From NCBI GenBank assembly GCA_017471175.1, contig JAFUVS010000012.1:1-64000 (forward strand): a stretch of DNA of 64,000 bases. The letters run 5' to 3'. Origin of the DNA: Paludibacteraceae bacterium. GTDB lineage: Bacteria; Bacteroidota; Bacteroidia; Bacteroidales; Paludibacteraceae. The notes below the pieces were generated by a model that had not been told where the DNA came from, did not search any database, and saw nothing but the letters and a program-made list of their open reading frames with translations. Shown here piece by piece: positions 8,079-17,510 of this stretch; within the stretch, counting starts at the first letter, position 1, and every line of letters begins with the position of its first letter. Both the position numbers and the translations under genes were made by a program.

Positions 8079-9071
8079 ATGGAAAAACGACATATAGCGA
8101 TAGTGGGCAACGGCAGTTGGGCAACCGCGCTCGCTAAGATAGTGCTTCATAACGAAGACAAAATCAACTGGTTCATACGCCGTCCGGAAGCTATCGAAGA
8201 GTTTAAGAAGACGGGTAAGAACCCCGGTTACCTGACACAAATACACTTTGATGTGGACAGGATTCAATTCACGTCGGATATCAACGAGGTGATAGCGATG
8301 TCGGACGTGCTGATAATAGCCATCCCTTCGCCTTACCTGAAAACGACACTGAACAAAGTCAGACGTTCGATGCGGCGCAAGACAGTGATTTCCGCCGTGA
8401 AAGGAATGATTATAGAAGACAACGTGACGGTAACCGATTATCTTCATTTTCATTTTCTTATACCCGATGAGCAGTTGGCAGTGATAGCCGGTCCGTGCCA
8501 CGCGGAAGAGATAGCGTTGGAGCGGCAGAGCTACCTGACCATCGGTTCGACCTCTGTGGAGACCGCCACCAAAGCCGCCGCCATCTTCACCACTCCTTAC
8601 GTACACACAACCACAAGCGATGATGTGGAAGGGTTGGAATACTCGTCCGTGATGAAGAACATCTACTCCATTGCATCGGGACTGTGCCAGAGCCTGCGCT
8701 ATGGCGATAATTTCCAAGCGGTGCTGATATCCAATGCCGTACAAGAGATTCAACGCTTTGTGGCAGCCAATAACGGTATGCCCATCAATATTGATGCGTC
8801 CGGGTACTTGGGCGATGTATTGGTAACCTCGTACTCGAAGTTCTCGCGCAACCGGCAATTCGGGCAGATGATCGGTATGGGGTACTCGGTGAAAGCAGCA
8901 CAGATAGAAATGGAAATGGTAGCAGAAGGGTACTATGGGACACGCTGTATTCACGAAGTGAACAAGAAACAGAAAGTGAACCTGCCCATAGTGGATGCCG
9001 TATATGACATTCTTTATAATTTCCAGTCCCCATCCTTAGTAATCAGAGAATTGACTCAAAAACTCAAATAA
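8079..9071 (+). CDS. gpsA: Glycerol-3-phosphate dehydrogenase [NAD(P)+]
   Basis: The 330-residue product reduces dihydroxyacetone phosphate to sn-glycerol 3-phosphate for phospholipid synthesis. The N-terminal nucleotide-binding loop is VGNGSWATALAKIV, followed by the family motifs AIPSPYLK, SAVKGM and AGPCHAEEIA; the C-terminal domain carries the catalytic-site text around MKNIYSIASGLCQSL. It begins 3 nt after lysS and ends 3 nt before pgi, so translational coupling is likely. Confidence 0.95.
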   Translation: MEKRHIAIVGNGSWATALAKIVLHNEDKINWFIRRPEAIEEFKKTGKNPGYLTQIHFDVDRIQFTSDINEVIAMSDVLIIAIPSPYLKTTLNKVRRSMRRKTVISAVKGMIIEDNVTVTDYLHFHFLIPDEQLAVIAGPCHAEEIALERQSYLTIGSTSVETATKAAAIFTTPYVHTTTSDDVEGLEYSSVMKNIYSIASGLCQSLRYGDNFQAVLISNAVQEIQRFVAANNGMPINIDASGYLGDVLVTSYSKFSRNRQFGQMIGMGYSVKAAQIEMEMVAEGYYGTRCIHEVNKKQKVNLPIVDAVYDILYNFQSPSLVIRELTQKLK

Positions 9072-9074
9072 AAT

Positions 9075-10412
9075 ATGAAAGACATTCGTTTTACTTATTC
9101 CTATGCATTGGAATCAAGCACATTGGAATCATACAAAACAGAAACCCAATCGGCTCTCCGGACACTCGTCAAAGGTACGGGAGCAGGTAATGACTTTTTA
9201 GGTTGGCTCGGTTTGCCGATGGATATCCGCAAACAAGTAGCTGCCATCCGGGATTGTGCCGACCGTCTTCGCGCACAATGTGAGGTGATTGTATGCGTAG
9301 GTATCGGCGGTTCGTACTTGGGAGCCAAAGCCGTGATAGATGCCCTGCAACCTGCTTTTGCTTGGTTAGAAGGCAGAAAACCGCAAATCGTTTATGCAGG
9401 CAATAATATCAGCGAAGATTACTTGTATGAACTGCAGAACTTGCTGCGCAAAAAGCAGTTTGGCATTATCTGCATATCCAAGTCAGGGACGACGACCGAG
9501 CCGGCATTGGCTTTCCGCCTGCTGAAGATGCAGTTGGAAGAGCAAGCGGGCAAGGCAACTGCCAAAGAGCGCATTGTATGTATCACCGATGCAAAGAAAG
9601 GTGCGCTGCGTACCTTGGCTACCCAAGAGGGGTACGACACCTTTGTGATTGAAGACAACATCGGCGGTCGTTTCTCTGTATTAAGTCCCGTGGGTCTGCT
9701 GCCCATTGCCTGCGCCGGGTTGAATATAAATGCGTTGTTAGACGGCGCAGAAAGGATGATGAATTGCTGCACGTCTTCCGAAACAGACTTTGAAGACAAC
9801 CCTGCCCTACTCTATGCCGCGGCACGCAATCACCTCTACAGACAAGGCAAGAAGATTGAGTTGCTCGTCAATTACCACCCCAAATTGCACTTTGTGAGCG
9901 AATGGTGGAAACAACTCTACGGCGAGAGCGAAGGCAAAGAGCATAAGGGTATCTTCCCTGCCTCGGTGGACTTCACAACCGACTTACACTCAATGGGTCA
10001 GTACGTACAAGACGGCGAACGCCACTTGTTTGAAACCGTTATTTCCGTGCAGGAACCGAATGAGAAAGTGGTCGTACCGAGCGATAAAGACAACCTGGAC
10101 GGTCTGAACTTCCTTGCAGGCAAGCGCGTGGACGAAGTGAATAAGATGGCTGAATTGGGAACCCGCTTGGCGCATACGGACGGCGGCGTACCGAACCTGC
10201 TTATTGAATTGCCCGCACTGAACGAATATAGTATCGGCGAACTGATTGCTTTCTTCGAAGTCGGGTGCGGCGTATCGGGCTATATGTTGGGCGTTAATCC
10301 GTTCAATCAACCGGGCGTGGAAGCCTATAAGAAGAACATGTTTGCCCTGCTTCATAAGCCCGGTTACGAAGAAGCCACAGCCGCTATTGAAGCGCGCATA
10401 AACAACAAATAA
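9075..10412 (+). CDS. pgi: Glucose-6-phosphate isomerase
   Basis: The 445-residue product interconverts glucose 6-phosphate and fructose 6-phosphate. The length fits the short bacterial form (about 445-450 residues). Family motifs include [47 protein letters not shown] and the signature around [20 protein letters not shown]. Its stop codon overlaps the fabG start (TAATG). Confidence 0.96.
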   Translation: MKDIRFTYSYALESSTLESYKTETQSALRTLVKGTGAGNDFLGWLGLPMDIRKQVAAIRDCADRLRAQCEVIVCVGIGGSYLGAKAVIDALQPAFAWLEGRKPQIVYAGNNISEDYLYELQNLLRKKQFGIICISKSGTTTEPALAFRLLKMQLEEQAGKATAKERIVCITDAKKGALRTLATQEGYDTFVIEDNIGGRFSVLSPVGLLPIACAGLNINALLDGAERMMNCCTSSETDFEDNPALLYAAARNHLYRQGKKIELLVNYHPKLHFVSEWWKQLYGESEGKEHKGIFPASVDFTTDLHSMGQYVQDGERHLFETVISVQEPNEKVVVPSDKDNLDGLNFLAGKRVDEVNKMAELGTRLAHTDGGVPNLLIELPALNEYSIGELIAFFEVGCGVSGYMLGVNPFNQPGVEAYKKNMFALLHKPGYEEATAAIEARINNK

Positions 10413-11155
10413 TGAATAAACTATTAGAGAACAAAACGGCACTTATAACGGGTGCTTCACGCGGCATAGGCAGATCTGTTGCACTTCGCTTCGCAGAAGA
10501 AGGCTGTCAGATTGCCTTTACCTATCAGAACAGCCACGAGCAAGCCGAAGAGGTACGACAAGCGATTGTAGCCAAAGGCGTTACTTGCCGTGCCTACGTA
10601 AGCAATGCAGCCGACTTTGAGCAGGCGCACAAGGTGGTAGAAGAAGTGGTAAAAGATTTCGGACAGATTGATATACTGGTGAATAACGCCGGCATTACGA
10701 AAGATATGCTGCTTATGCGTATGACGGAGCAGCAATGGGATGCTGTGGTGGACGTGAACTTGAAATCGGCATTTAATTTTACCCACGCAGTCTCTCCTTA
10801 TATGATGCGTCGCCGAAGCGGGTCGATTATCTCAATGTCTTCCGTGGTAGGGCTATACGGGAATGCCGGTCAAGCCAACTACGCTGCCTCGAAGGCGGGT
10901 ATCATAGCGTTGATGCAGTCCGTGGCAAAGGAATTGGGCAGCCGGGGTGTTCGTGCCAACGCCATTGCACCGGGGTTCATACAGACGGATATGACTTCCG
11001 CCCTACCCCAAGCTACTTTGGACGAGATTATCAGCCGTATTCCTATGCGCCGTGGCGGCACACCTGAAGAGGTCGCCAATGTGGCTTTGTTCCTTGCCAG
11101 CGACCTGTCGTCCTACGTGAGCGGACAGACGATTCAAGTGACGGGAGCGATGTAG
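10412..11155 (+). CDS. fabG: 3-oxoacyl-[acyl-carrier-protein] reductase
   Basis: The 247-residue short-chain dehydrogenase reduces 3-ketoacyl-ACP in fatty-acid elongation. It shows TGASRGIGRSVALRF for cofactor binding, NNAGIT, the catalytic serine in SMSSVVG, and the YxxxK pair in NYAASKAGI. The C terminus (YVSGQTIQVTGAM) matches FabG. Because SDR enzymes are numerous, the assignment rests on overall similarity and the lipid-related neighbour gpsA. It overlaps pgi by 1 nt. Confidence 0.9.
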   Translation: MNKLLENKTALITGASRGIGRSVALRFAEEGCQIAFTYQNSHEQAEEVRQAIVAKGVTCRAYVSNAADFEQAHKVVEEVVKDFGQIDILVNNAGITKDMLLMRMTEQQWDAVVDVNLKSAFNFTHAVSPYMMRRRSGSIISMSSVVGLYGNAGQANYAASKAGIIALMQSVAKELGSRGVRANAIAPGFIQTDMTSALPQATLDEIISRIPMRRGGTPEEVANVALFLASDLSSYVSGQTIQVTGAM

Positions 11156-11190
11156 TATAGTTGAAAGTTGAAAGTTAAAAGTTTACAGCT

Positions 11191-12477
11191 ATGAAGAATA
11201 TGAAACTGCGTCTTATCGTGATGAACTTCCTCGAATATGCCGTTTGGGGAGCTTACCTGACGAGTATGGGACGCTATCTTGCCGAACACGGTTTGGCGCA
11301 ACACATCGGTTGGTTCTACTCCGTTCAAGGCATCGTCAGCCTGTTTATGCCCGCTCTGATGGGCATTGTTGCCGACCGCTGGATACCGGCACAAAAACTG
11401 CTCTCGCTATGCCACGCCTTGGCGGGTGCGTTTATGATTTCGGCAGGACTGTACGGATTGAGTTCGGGCGCAGACGTTCAGTTCGCATTATTGTTCACGC
11501 TGTACACCTGCTCCGTGGCATTCTTTATGCCGACTATTGCATTGAGCAACTCGGTGGCTTACATATCGTTAGGCAAAGCCGGATTGGACACGGTGAGCGA
11601 TTTTCCGCCCATTCGCGTATTAGGTACGGTGGGCTTTATTGCTACGATGTGGGCCGTGGATTTGTTAGGCTTCCAGAACACACCGTGGCAGTTCGTGGTG
11701 AGCGGCGGACTGAGCGTGGTATTGGCTCTTTATTCGTTGACTCTGCCCGAATGTGAGACCAAGAAAGAGGTGCAGTCGAAGTCGTTTGTGGAGGCGATGG
11801 GCTTGCAGGCTTTCAGCCTGTTCAAAGAAAAAAAGATGGCGATTTTCTTCATCTTCTCGATGCTTTTGGGTGTCAGCCTGCAGATCACGAACGGTTTTGC
11901 CAATCCGTTCTTGGGCTCGTTTGAGAATTTCCCCGAATTTGCCGACACATTCGGCGTGCAGCACTCCAATATACTGATTAGTATTTCGCAGATATGTGAG
12001 GCTCTGTGCATCTTGCTTATTCCGTTTGTACTGAAGCGATTCGGAATAAAGAACGTGATGCTGATGGCTATGCTGGCATGGGTATTGCGTTTCGGTTTGT
12101 TCGGTGCAGGCGACCCGGGTAAGGGCGTATGGATGTTCGTACTGAGTTGCATCGTCTATGGTTTTGCGTTCGACTTCTTCAATATCAGCGGTTCGCTGTA
12201 TGTGGATCAGCAGACCGACCCTGCCTTGCGGTCATCGGCACAGGGCATCTTTATGATGATGACCAACGGATTGGGAGCCACCATCGGAACGCTGGCCGCG
12301 CAAGCCATCATCAATGTATTCGTCTATAATCCTGCCGCAGCCGATGCATCGGCTTTGGAAATATGGGCTGGTTGGCGCACATCGTGGTATATCTTTGCGG
12401 CATACGCATTGGTGGTAGCCGTACTGTTCTGGATATGCTTCCCGAAGACCTATAATGGGACGAACAAAGACCTATAA
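11191..12477 (+). CDS. nupG: Nucleoside:H+ symporter, NupG family (MFS)
   Basis: The 428-residue polytopic membrane protein has about 12 hydrophobic segments. Its N terminus (LRLIVMNFLEYAVWGAYLTS) and GIVADRWIPAQKLL loop match nucleoside permeases of the NupG/XapB family, and the C-terminal half keeps YGFAFDFFNISGSLYVD and GIFMMMTNGLGATIG. It should import nucleosides across the inner membrane. It lies 35 nt after fabG; the gap holds a GAAAGTT micro-repeat but no visible terminator. Confidence 0.88.
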   Translation: MKNMKLRLIVMNFLEYAVWGAYLTSMGRYLAEHGLAQHIGWFYSVQGIVSLFMPALMGIVADRWIPAQKLLSLCHALAGAFMISAGLYGLSSGADVQFALLFTLYTCSVAFFMPTIALSNSVAYISLGKAGLDTVSDFPPIRVLGTVGFIATMWAVDLLGFQNTPWQFVVSGGLSVVLALYSLTLPECETKKEVQSKSFVEAMGLQAFSLFKEKKMAIFFIFSMLLGVSLQITNGFANPFLGSFENFPEFADTFGVQHSNILISISQICEALCILLIPFVLKRFGIKNVMLMAMLAWVLRFGLFGAGDPGKGVWMFVLSCIVYGFAFDFFNISGSLYVDQQTDPALRSSAQGIFMMMTNGLGATIGTLAAQAIINVFVYNPAAADASALEIWAGWRTSWYIFAAYALVVAVLFWICFPKTYNGTNKDL

Positions 12478-12505
12478 AACAATGTATTCAGAATAAGTCC
12501 ATTCG

Positions 12506-13447
12506 TTGGAAAGGATAGCGACCATAGGGATGTTCGATGGTGTTCACAGGGGACATCAGTTCCTGCTTCGTGAACTGCTTTTGCAAGCCCGGCAGCGTGG
12601 TTGGCAGAGTATGGTGGTAACTTTTTTTGACCATCCGCGCAACCTGCTTTACGGCACGGCTGAACGGCTGCTGACCACTCGCGATGAGCGCAAAGCACTG
12701 TTGGAAGCGTGCGGTGTGGACAAGGTGGTGATGTTGGAATTCAGCGACATACAGCAACAGACTGCCGAAGAGTTCATGCGCTTTCTGCGTGAGCGTTATG
12801 ACGTGTCGGCTGTGATGATGGGCTACGACCATCGGTTCGGCAGCGACCGCTTGACGCGATACGAAGACTACGTACAAGCCGGGAAGCGGGCGGGTGTGGA
12901 GGTCATACATTTCGAAGAAGCCACATCATCGGACTTAGCGACAGACGCAATGAATGATGCCGATTCGGGCGAGAAGAATCCTATATCATCGTCCCGTATC
13001 CGCAAGGCTTTGCAAGCGGGCGAGATAGAGGCAGCCAACGAGATGTTAGGCAGAGAGTATTCGCTCTACGGCAAGGTGGTGCACGGCAAAGGATTGGGGA
13101 CGCGCTTAGGTTTTCCGACCGCCAATATATCGCTGTCCGACCCAGACAAACTGCTGCCGAAAGACGGTGTGTATGTCGTTGAGACAGAGATTAGCGGTAT
13201 CGTGTATCGGGCAGTGATGAACATAGGCACGAATCCGACTGTGCAGGACAGGGACGAGCCTCGCACCTATATCGAAGTACATATCATCGGATTTGAGGGC
13301 AATCTGTACAACCAACTGATGCGCGTAGAGATACTGCACCGTCTGCGTGATGAGCAGCGTTTTGATTCGTTGGAAGCATTGCGAAGTCAGATTGAGGCAG
13401 ATATCCGTCAAAGCGAAACGTTGGCGTCGCCATCAGCATGCCTTTGA
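12506..13447 (+). CDS. ribF: Bifunctional riboflavin kinase / FAD synthetase
   Basis: The product (about 313 residues) makes FMN and FAD from riboflavin. The N-terminal nucleotidyltransferase has ATIGMFDGVHRGHQFLL and the ISSSRIRKAL motif; the C-terminal kinase has GKGLGTRLGFPTANI. There is no ATG ahead of the first motif. The TTG at 12506 is the only usable start in frame, while an ATG at 12482 is followed after three codons by an in-frame TAA (12494). The residues encoded between them (VHSLE) look like the normal family N terminus, so the 5' end may have been damaged. It converges with tatC, 6 nt apart. Confidence 0.9.
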   Translation: MERIATIGMFDGVHRGHQFLLRELLLQARQRGWQSMVVTFFDHPRNLLYGTAERLLTTRDERKALLEACGVDKVVMLEFSDIQQQTAEEFMRFLRERYDVSAVMMGYDHRFGSDRLTRYEDYVQAGKRAGVEVIHFEEATSSDLATDAMNDADSGEKNPISSSRIRKALQAGEIEAANEMLGREYSLYGKVVHGKGLGTRLGFPTANISLSDPDKLLPKDGVYVVETEISGIVYRAVMNIGTNPTVQDRDEPRTYIEVHIIGFEGNLYNQLMRVEILHRLRDEQRFDSLEALRSQIEADIRQSETLASPSACL

Positions 13448-13453
13448 ATGGCT

Positions 13454-14200
13454 TTAAACAAGGCGGATACTCAATTCATAGAGCAAATAGAGCGGCAAGG
13501 TAACGAGCAAGAGGGTGAAGGCATCGCCCGTTGGGGTAATAACCGCAGCCACAACAAGAAGCACCACTATGGCGTGCCGTCTGTAGTGCTTGAGCCAAGC
13601 AGCTTGAACCAAACCGGCTTTGCCTAATGCCCACACCACGAGCGGCAACTCAAAGAGAATCCCCATCAAAAGCGACAGGATAAGAAAAGTGGACACATAC
13701 GAGTCCAATGCTATCTGATTAACCACTTGCGGCTGCACCTGATACGTGGCTAAAAAACGGAAAGCAAACGGAAAGATGACAAAATAGTTCAGTGCTACAC
13801 CACCGAGGAAGAGCAACGTGCCAAAGCCGATGATTCGTGCGGCGGCACGTTTTTCTTTGGGATACAAAGCCGGAGCAACAAATCCATAGGCTTGTCCGAT
13901 GAGAAAGGGAAAAGCCACGACTAACCCCATCAGAGCCGCCACGCGCAGATGCACCGTGAATTGCGCAGAGAGTTGCGTATTGATAAATGAAACGGTGGAC
14001 ATATCCCCACTCCACCCTTGACCGAGCAAACGGTCAATAAGGCGGTAGGTAATAAAATCAGGATTGGCGGGCGCGAAGAGAACGGCAAACAGTGTGTCAC
14101 GAAAGCAGAACATAGCCGTAGCACACACAGCCCACGCTATCAGGCAACGGATTAGCACCCCGCGCAGTTCGTCAAGATGATCCCAGAACGTTTTTTCCAC
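13454..14200 (-). CDS. tatC: Sec-independent protein translocase TatC
   Basis: The 248-residue inner-membrane protein has six predicted membrane segments. It starts MEKTFWDHLDELRGVLIRCL, which contains the HLDELR motif for signal-peptide recognition; a conserved glutamate-containing loop and FELPLVVWALGKAGLV follow. TatC recognises twin-arginine signals and, with TatA, exports folded proteins. It lies 38 nt after tatA and downstream of a twin-arginine redox protein (14539-15939). Confidence 0.95.
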   Translation of the reverse strand: MEKTFWDHLDELRGVLIRCLIAWAVCATAMFCFRDTLFAVLFAPANPDFITYRLIDRLLGQGWSGDMSTVSFINTQLSAQFTVHLRVAALMGLVVAFPFLIGQAYGFVAPALYPKEKRAAARIIGFGTLLFLGGVALNYFVIFPFAFRFLATYQVQPQVVNQIALDSYVSTFLILSLLMGILFELPLVVWALGKAGLVQAAWLKHYRRHAIVVLLVVAAVITPTGDAFTLLLVTLPLYLLYELSIRLV

Positions 14201-14238
14201 CGGAATTGAAAGGTATAAACCAAGATTGGTTTATGCGG

Positions 14239-14439
14239 TCATTGGAGTGTTTCTTTTTCGATTTTCTTTTCTTTTTTCTTTTCTTGCTCGATGTCCTCGA
14301 CTAAATCGTCTTTCATTCCTTCTTTGAATGACTTGACTCCTTTGCCGAGTCCCCGCATCAGTTCAGGGATTTTCTTGCCTCCGAAGAAAAGGAGAACGAC
14401 AAGGGCGATAATGATGATTTCAGTAATACCTATATTCAT
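14239..14439 (-). CDS. tatA: Twin-arginine translocase subunit TatA/TatE
   Basis: The 66-residue protein has one N-terminal transmembrane helix ([20 protein letters not shown]), then the conserved [16 protein letters not shown] hinge and amphipathic helix, and a charged lysine/glutamate tail. It forms the Tat pore with TatC. It precedes tatC by 38 nt. The 99 nt gap to the upstream aldo/keto reductase gene contains no obvious terminator. Confidence 0.94.
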   Translation of the reverse strand: MNIGITEIIIIALVVLLFFGGKKIPELMRGLGKGVKSFKEGMKDDLVEDIEQEKKKEKKIEKETLQ

Positions 14440-14538
14440 ATTGTGTCAAATTATAAGTGTTCGACGAATTATTTGTCTTTCTTTGCAGTTTATTTTTTTC
14501 GGATTAACATTTTTTGCGGACTTACTTTTTTGGCGAAT

Positions 14539-15939
14539 TTAATTTCTCTGCCGCAAGGCATCGACAAAGCGGTCGATGCGCTGTATTTCGCCGGGGATGT
14601 CAATACGTTGCGGGCAGTGGCTCAGGCAGTGGTTGCAACCTATACAGTGGTCGGCTTGGCGAATGCTCTCAATAGCTCGGTCGTAGCCGACGAGGAAAGC
14701 GCGGCGATTGCGCCGGAACTCCGTTTCATCGCCCCCGACAGCAGGCATAATGCCTTCGGCGATACACTTATTATAATAAGCAAAGATACCCGGTATGTTC
14801 AAGCCGTAGGGACAAGGCATACAATAATTACACGTGGTGCAAGGAATGGCCTTGAGTTCGTATATGTCTTTGGCAAGTGCTAACAGCCATTGCTCTTCGT
14901 CTTCACTGAGCGGGACAAGGGGGGAATAGGTACGGACATTCTCTTTGAGGTGCTCCAGATAAGTCATACCTGACAGAACAGATAGAACCCAACGAGGATT
15001 ACCCGCAAAGCGCAAAGCCCAAGCAGCGGGCGAATAACGGCTGTCTTTCTGACGCATCTTATGGGCAATGGCATCGGGTTGTTTCGCCAAACGTCCGCCT
15101 AACAGAGGTTCCATAATAACTGCCGGAATACCACGTTTTGCCAATTCGGCATACAGGTATTCGGCATCGGTATTACGCGGATTGATTTCGTTGGCGTAGT
15201 TCCAGTCGAGGTAATTGAGTTCAATCTGGACAAAGTCCCAATGGTATTTCCCTTCATCGTGCCAACGGAGCAGCATATCGAAGATAGCGATGTCGCCGTG
15301 GTAGGAGAAACCGAGGTTGCGGATACGTCCTTTCTGTTTCTGTTCCACGAGCCAATCTAATATACCGTTATCCATATACCTGCCGTTGAAGGTCTCCAAG
15401 GAGTTTTTGCCCATTGACGTACCGCCGATACTATGGAGCAGGAGGTAGTCAATATAGTCGGTCTGCAGGTAGGTGAGCGAACGCTCGAACATAGCCATTG
15501 ATTCCGTACGTGACCAAGTGGATGGGTCAAAATTGGACAACTTGGTGGCTATATAGTAGGACTTTCGCGGATGGCGTGCCAAGGCGATACCTGTACTTTG
15601 TTCGGACATTCCCTGACAATAGGCTGGCGACGTATCAAAATAATTCACGCCGTGTGCCAAGGCATAGTCCACCATTTCGTTGACGGCATCCTGGTCAATG
15701 GGTGAATCGGGATTTTCTCTTGCCGTTCCGCCTGCCTCAACGGGCAGGCGCATCATACCGAAGCCCAAGAGCGAGACTTGGTCGCCCGTATTCGGATTAG
15801 TGCGAAGTGTCATTTTACCCTCAATGGCAACATCTTCGCTGTCAGAAGCCTCGCGTGAATTATTTTTGCAAGCGGTGAGCAGCACACTCGTAGCGGCTGC
15901 CGCTGCCGCACTATGTTTTATAAAATCTCTTCTATCCAT
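14539..15939 (-). CDS. Tat-exported ferredoxin-type aldo/keto reductase
   Basis: The 466-residue protein begins MDRRDFIKHSAAAAAATSVL: a twin-arginine signal that ends in a lipobox-like LTAC, so a Tat-exported lipoprotein is likely. An aldo/keto reductase barrel follows, with GFGMMRLPVE, YFDTSPAYCQG (Asp and Tyr), IATKL (Lys) and DYLLLHS (His), the usual catalytic tetrad. The C terminus has two [4Fe-4S] motifs, CTTCNYCMPC and CIGCNHCLSHCP. The substrate is unknown. It lies between the polyferredoxin membrane protein and tatA-tatC. Confidence 0.88.
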   Translation of the reverse strand: MDRRDFIKHSAAAAAATSVLLTACKNNSREASDSEDVAIEGKMTLRTNPNTGDQVSLLGFGMMRLPVEAGGTARENPDSPIDQDAVNEMVDYALAHGVNYFDTSPAYCQGMSEQSTGIALARHPRKSYYIATKLSNFDPSTWSRTESMAMFERSLTYLQTDYIDYLLLHSIGGTSMGKNSLETFNGRYMDNGILDWLVEQKQKGRIRNLGFSYHGDIAIFDMLLRWHDEGKYHWDFVQIELNYLDWNYANEINPRNTDAEYLYAELAKRGIPAVIMEPLLGGRLAKQPDAIAHKMRQKDSRYSPAAWALRFAGNPRWVLSVLSGMTYLEHLKENVRTYSPLVPLSEDEEQWLLALAKDIYELKAIPCTTCNYCMPCPYGLNIPGIFAYYNKCIAEGIMPAVGGDETEFRRNRRAFLVGYDRAIESIRQADHCIGCNHCLSHCPQRIDIPGEIQRIDRFVDALRQRN

Positions 15940-15983
15940 AACTGTAAACTATAAACTTACCGACTTCTTTCAACTTTAATCTT

Positions 15984-17480
15984 TCAACTTATATGGTGCA
16001 TCGTATTCCCTTCCACGTAGATGGCACTGAAAGGTCGGGCGGGACATAGGTTCTCGCACTTGCCGCAGCCGATACACTTCTCCGTATCCACCACGGGTAC
16101 TTCCACAATTTTGCCGTTGACCTCTTTTTCTACCATCTGAATGGCCCAAGCGGGACAATGTCTGGCGCAGGCGCCGCATGAATCGCCATTGGTTACGGGG
16201 ATACAGTTCTCGCTAATCCAAACGGCGTGTCCGATGTGAATAGCCGTTTTTTCTTCTTTGGTTATCGGGTGGATAGCTCCCGTGGGGCATACTTGGCTGC
16301 ATCGTGTACATTCGGGTCGGCAATAACCGCGTTCGAACGACATGACGGGTTGCATCAGGTGCAACGGGTCGGTACTCGGACGCAGCACGTTGTTGGGGCA
16401 GGCACTGACGCAGAGTTGGCAAGCCGTGCAATGGCGCGAGAGATTGTAAGCGGAAACCGAACCGGGAGGCGTAACGGGTGTATCGCGATGCGGAACTTGC
16501 TTGTCTTCAATGACAGCCATACCGCCGTCCACCTTGATTTTGGTTTGCGCCATAGCGGTTGCGCCGACTGCCATAACAGCCCCGGCGACAAAAGCACGCT
16601 TGTTCAAATCGGGCTGTCCTTCGTTAGGCATAACTTGCTGTTCGGCAGCGGAATCGTCTTTCAGCGTAATCGGTCGGTAGTGGAGTGCATCAAATTTGCA
16701 CTTGTCAAGACAGTCGCCGCAAGCCACACATCGCGAAGCGTCAACCGTACCCGCCTTATAGTCAATCGCGGAAGCCTTGCAGTTCTTTTCGCACAGCGAG
16801 CAGTTCTTGCATTTGCTCTTATCCAACTGCACGCGGAAAAGCGAGAATCGGCTGAAGAAAGAAAGAATCGTGCCCACAGGGCAGACTGTATTGCAGTAGG
16901 TACGTCCGTTGCGCCAAGCCAAGAAGCCGAGAACAACGAGCGTGAGCAAAGCAACAACGAAGGTCGTCACGCTGCGCATCCACAGTTGCACCTCAGAGAA
17001 CATATAACTATCGTAATGGCTTTCCCACGCGGCTAAACCGTTGTTAAGCAAGTCATATAAAGGTCGGAACAAAGAATTGACGACACGTCCGTAAGCCGAA
17101 TAAGGAGCCAAGAGTGTGGTTACAGGCGCAAAACCGATAATGAGACAAACTACAAAAACCGCCAAAACGGTATAGCGAACCCAACGTTTTTCGGGCGAAT
17201 GTGAATAACGGTTCTTCTTGGCTTTCTTGCCTGCCCAACCGAACAGGTCTTGCATAATACCAAGCGGACAAACCACAGAGCAATAGATACGTCCGAAAAG
17301 CAGCGTGACTATAATCAGCGCAGCCAACACCGCAAAATCCAATGCTAAAAGAGCGGGCAAAAACTGAATCTTGGCTATCCAAGCAATATGTTGGCTCACG
17401 CCCCAACTGATACCGAGGAAGAGCAGATTGATAAGAAGGAAACTAATCGTGGCAAGCACGATACGGATTTTACGAAGCAT
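15984..17480 (-). CDS. NapH-like membrane polyferredoxin with fused NapG-like domain
   Basis: The 498-residue protein has an N-terminal membrane half (residues 1-200, about four or five helices) with two CxxxCP clusters (CSVVCP at 67, CNTVCP at 196), as in NapH/NosR-type electron-transfer proteins. Two ferredoxin clusters follow (CKNCSLCEKNC, CVACGDCLDKC). At 293-311 a twin-Arg-like NKRAFVAGAVMAVGATAMAQ precedes a hydrophobic segment, and a C-terminal half carries four more Cys clusters (351-361, 387-398, 435-442, 469-479). It looks like NapH and NapG joined. It probably passes electrons from the membrane to envelope redox partners. Confidence 0.85.
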   Translation of the reverse strand: MLRKIRIVLATISFLLINLLFLGISWGVSQHIAWIAKIQFLPALLALDFAVLAALIIVTLLFGRIYCSVVCPLGIMQDLFGWAGKKAKKNRYSHSPEKRWVRYTVLAVFVVCLIIGFAPVTTLLAPYSAYGRVVNSLFRPLYDLLNNGLAAWESHYDSYMFSEVQLWMRSVTTFVVALLTLVVLGFLAWRNGRTYCNTVCPVGTILSFFSRFSLFRVQLDKSKCKNCSLCEKNCKASAIDYKAGTVDASRCVACGDCLDKCKFDALHYRPITLKDDSAAEQQVMPNEGQPDLNKRAFVAGAVMAVGATAMAQTKIKVDGGMAVIEDKQVPHRDTPVTPPGSVSAYNLSRHCTACQLCVSACPNNVLRPSTDPLHLMQPVMSFERGYCRPECTRCSQVCPTGAIHPITKEEKTAIHIGHAVWISENCIPVTNGDSCGACARHCPAWAIQMVEKEVNGKIVEVPVVDTEKCIGCGKCENLCPARPFSAIYVEGNTMHHIS

Positions 17481-17510
17481 ACTGACAAGTATTCTTAATA
17501 CTATATGTTG

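Noticed and set aside
7947..8954. A 335-codon open frame on the minus strand
   Set aside because: It spans the lysS-gpsA boundary in antisense; both + strand genes are well supported.
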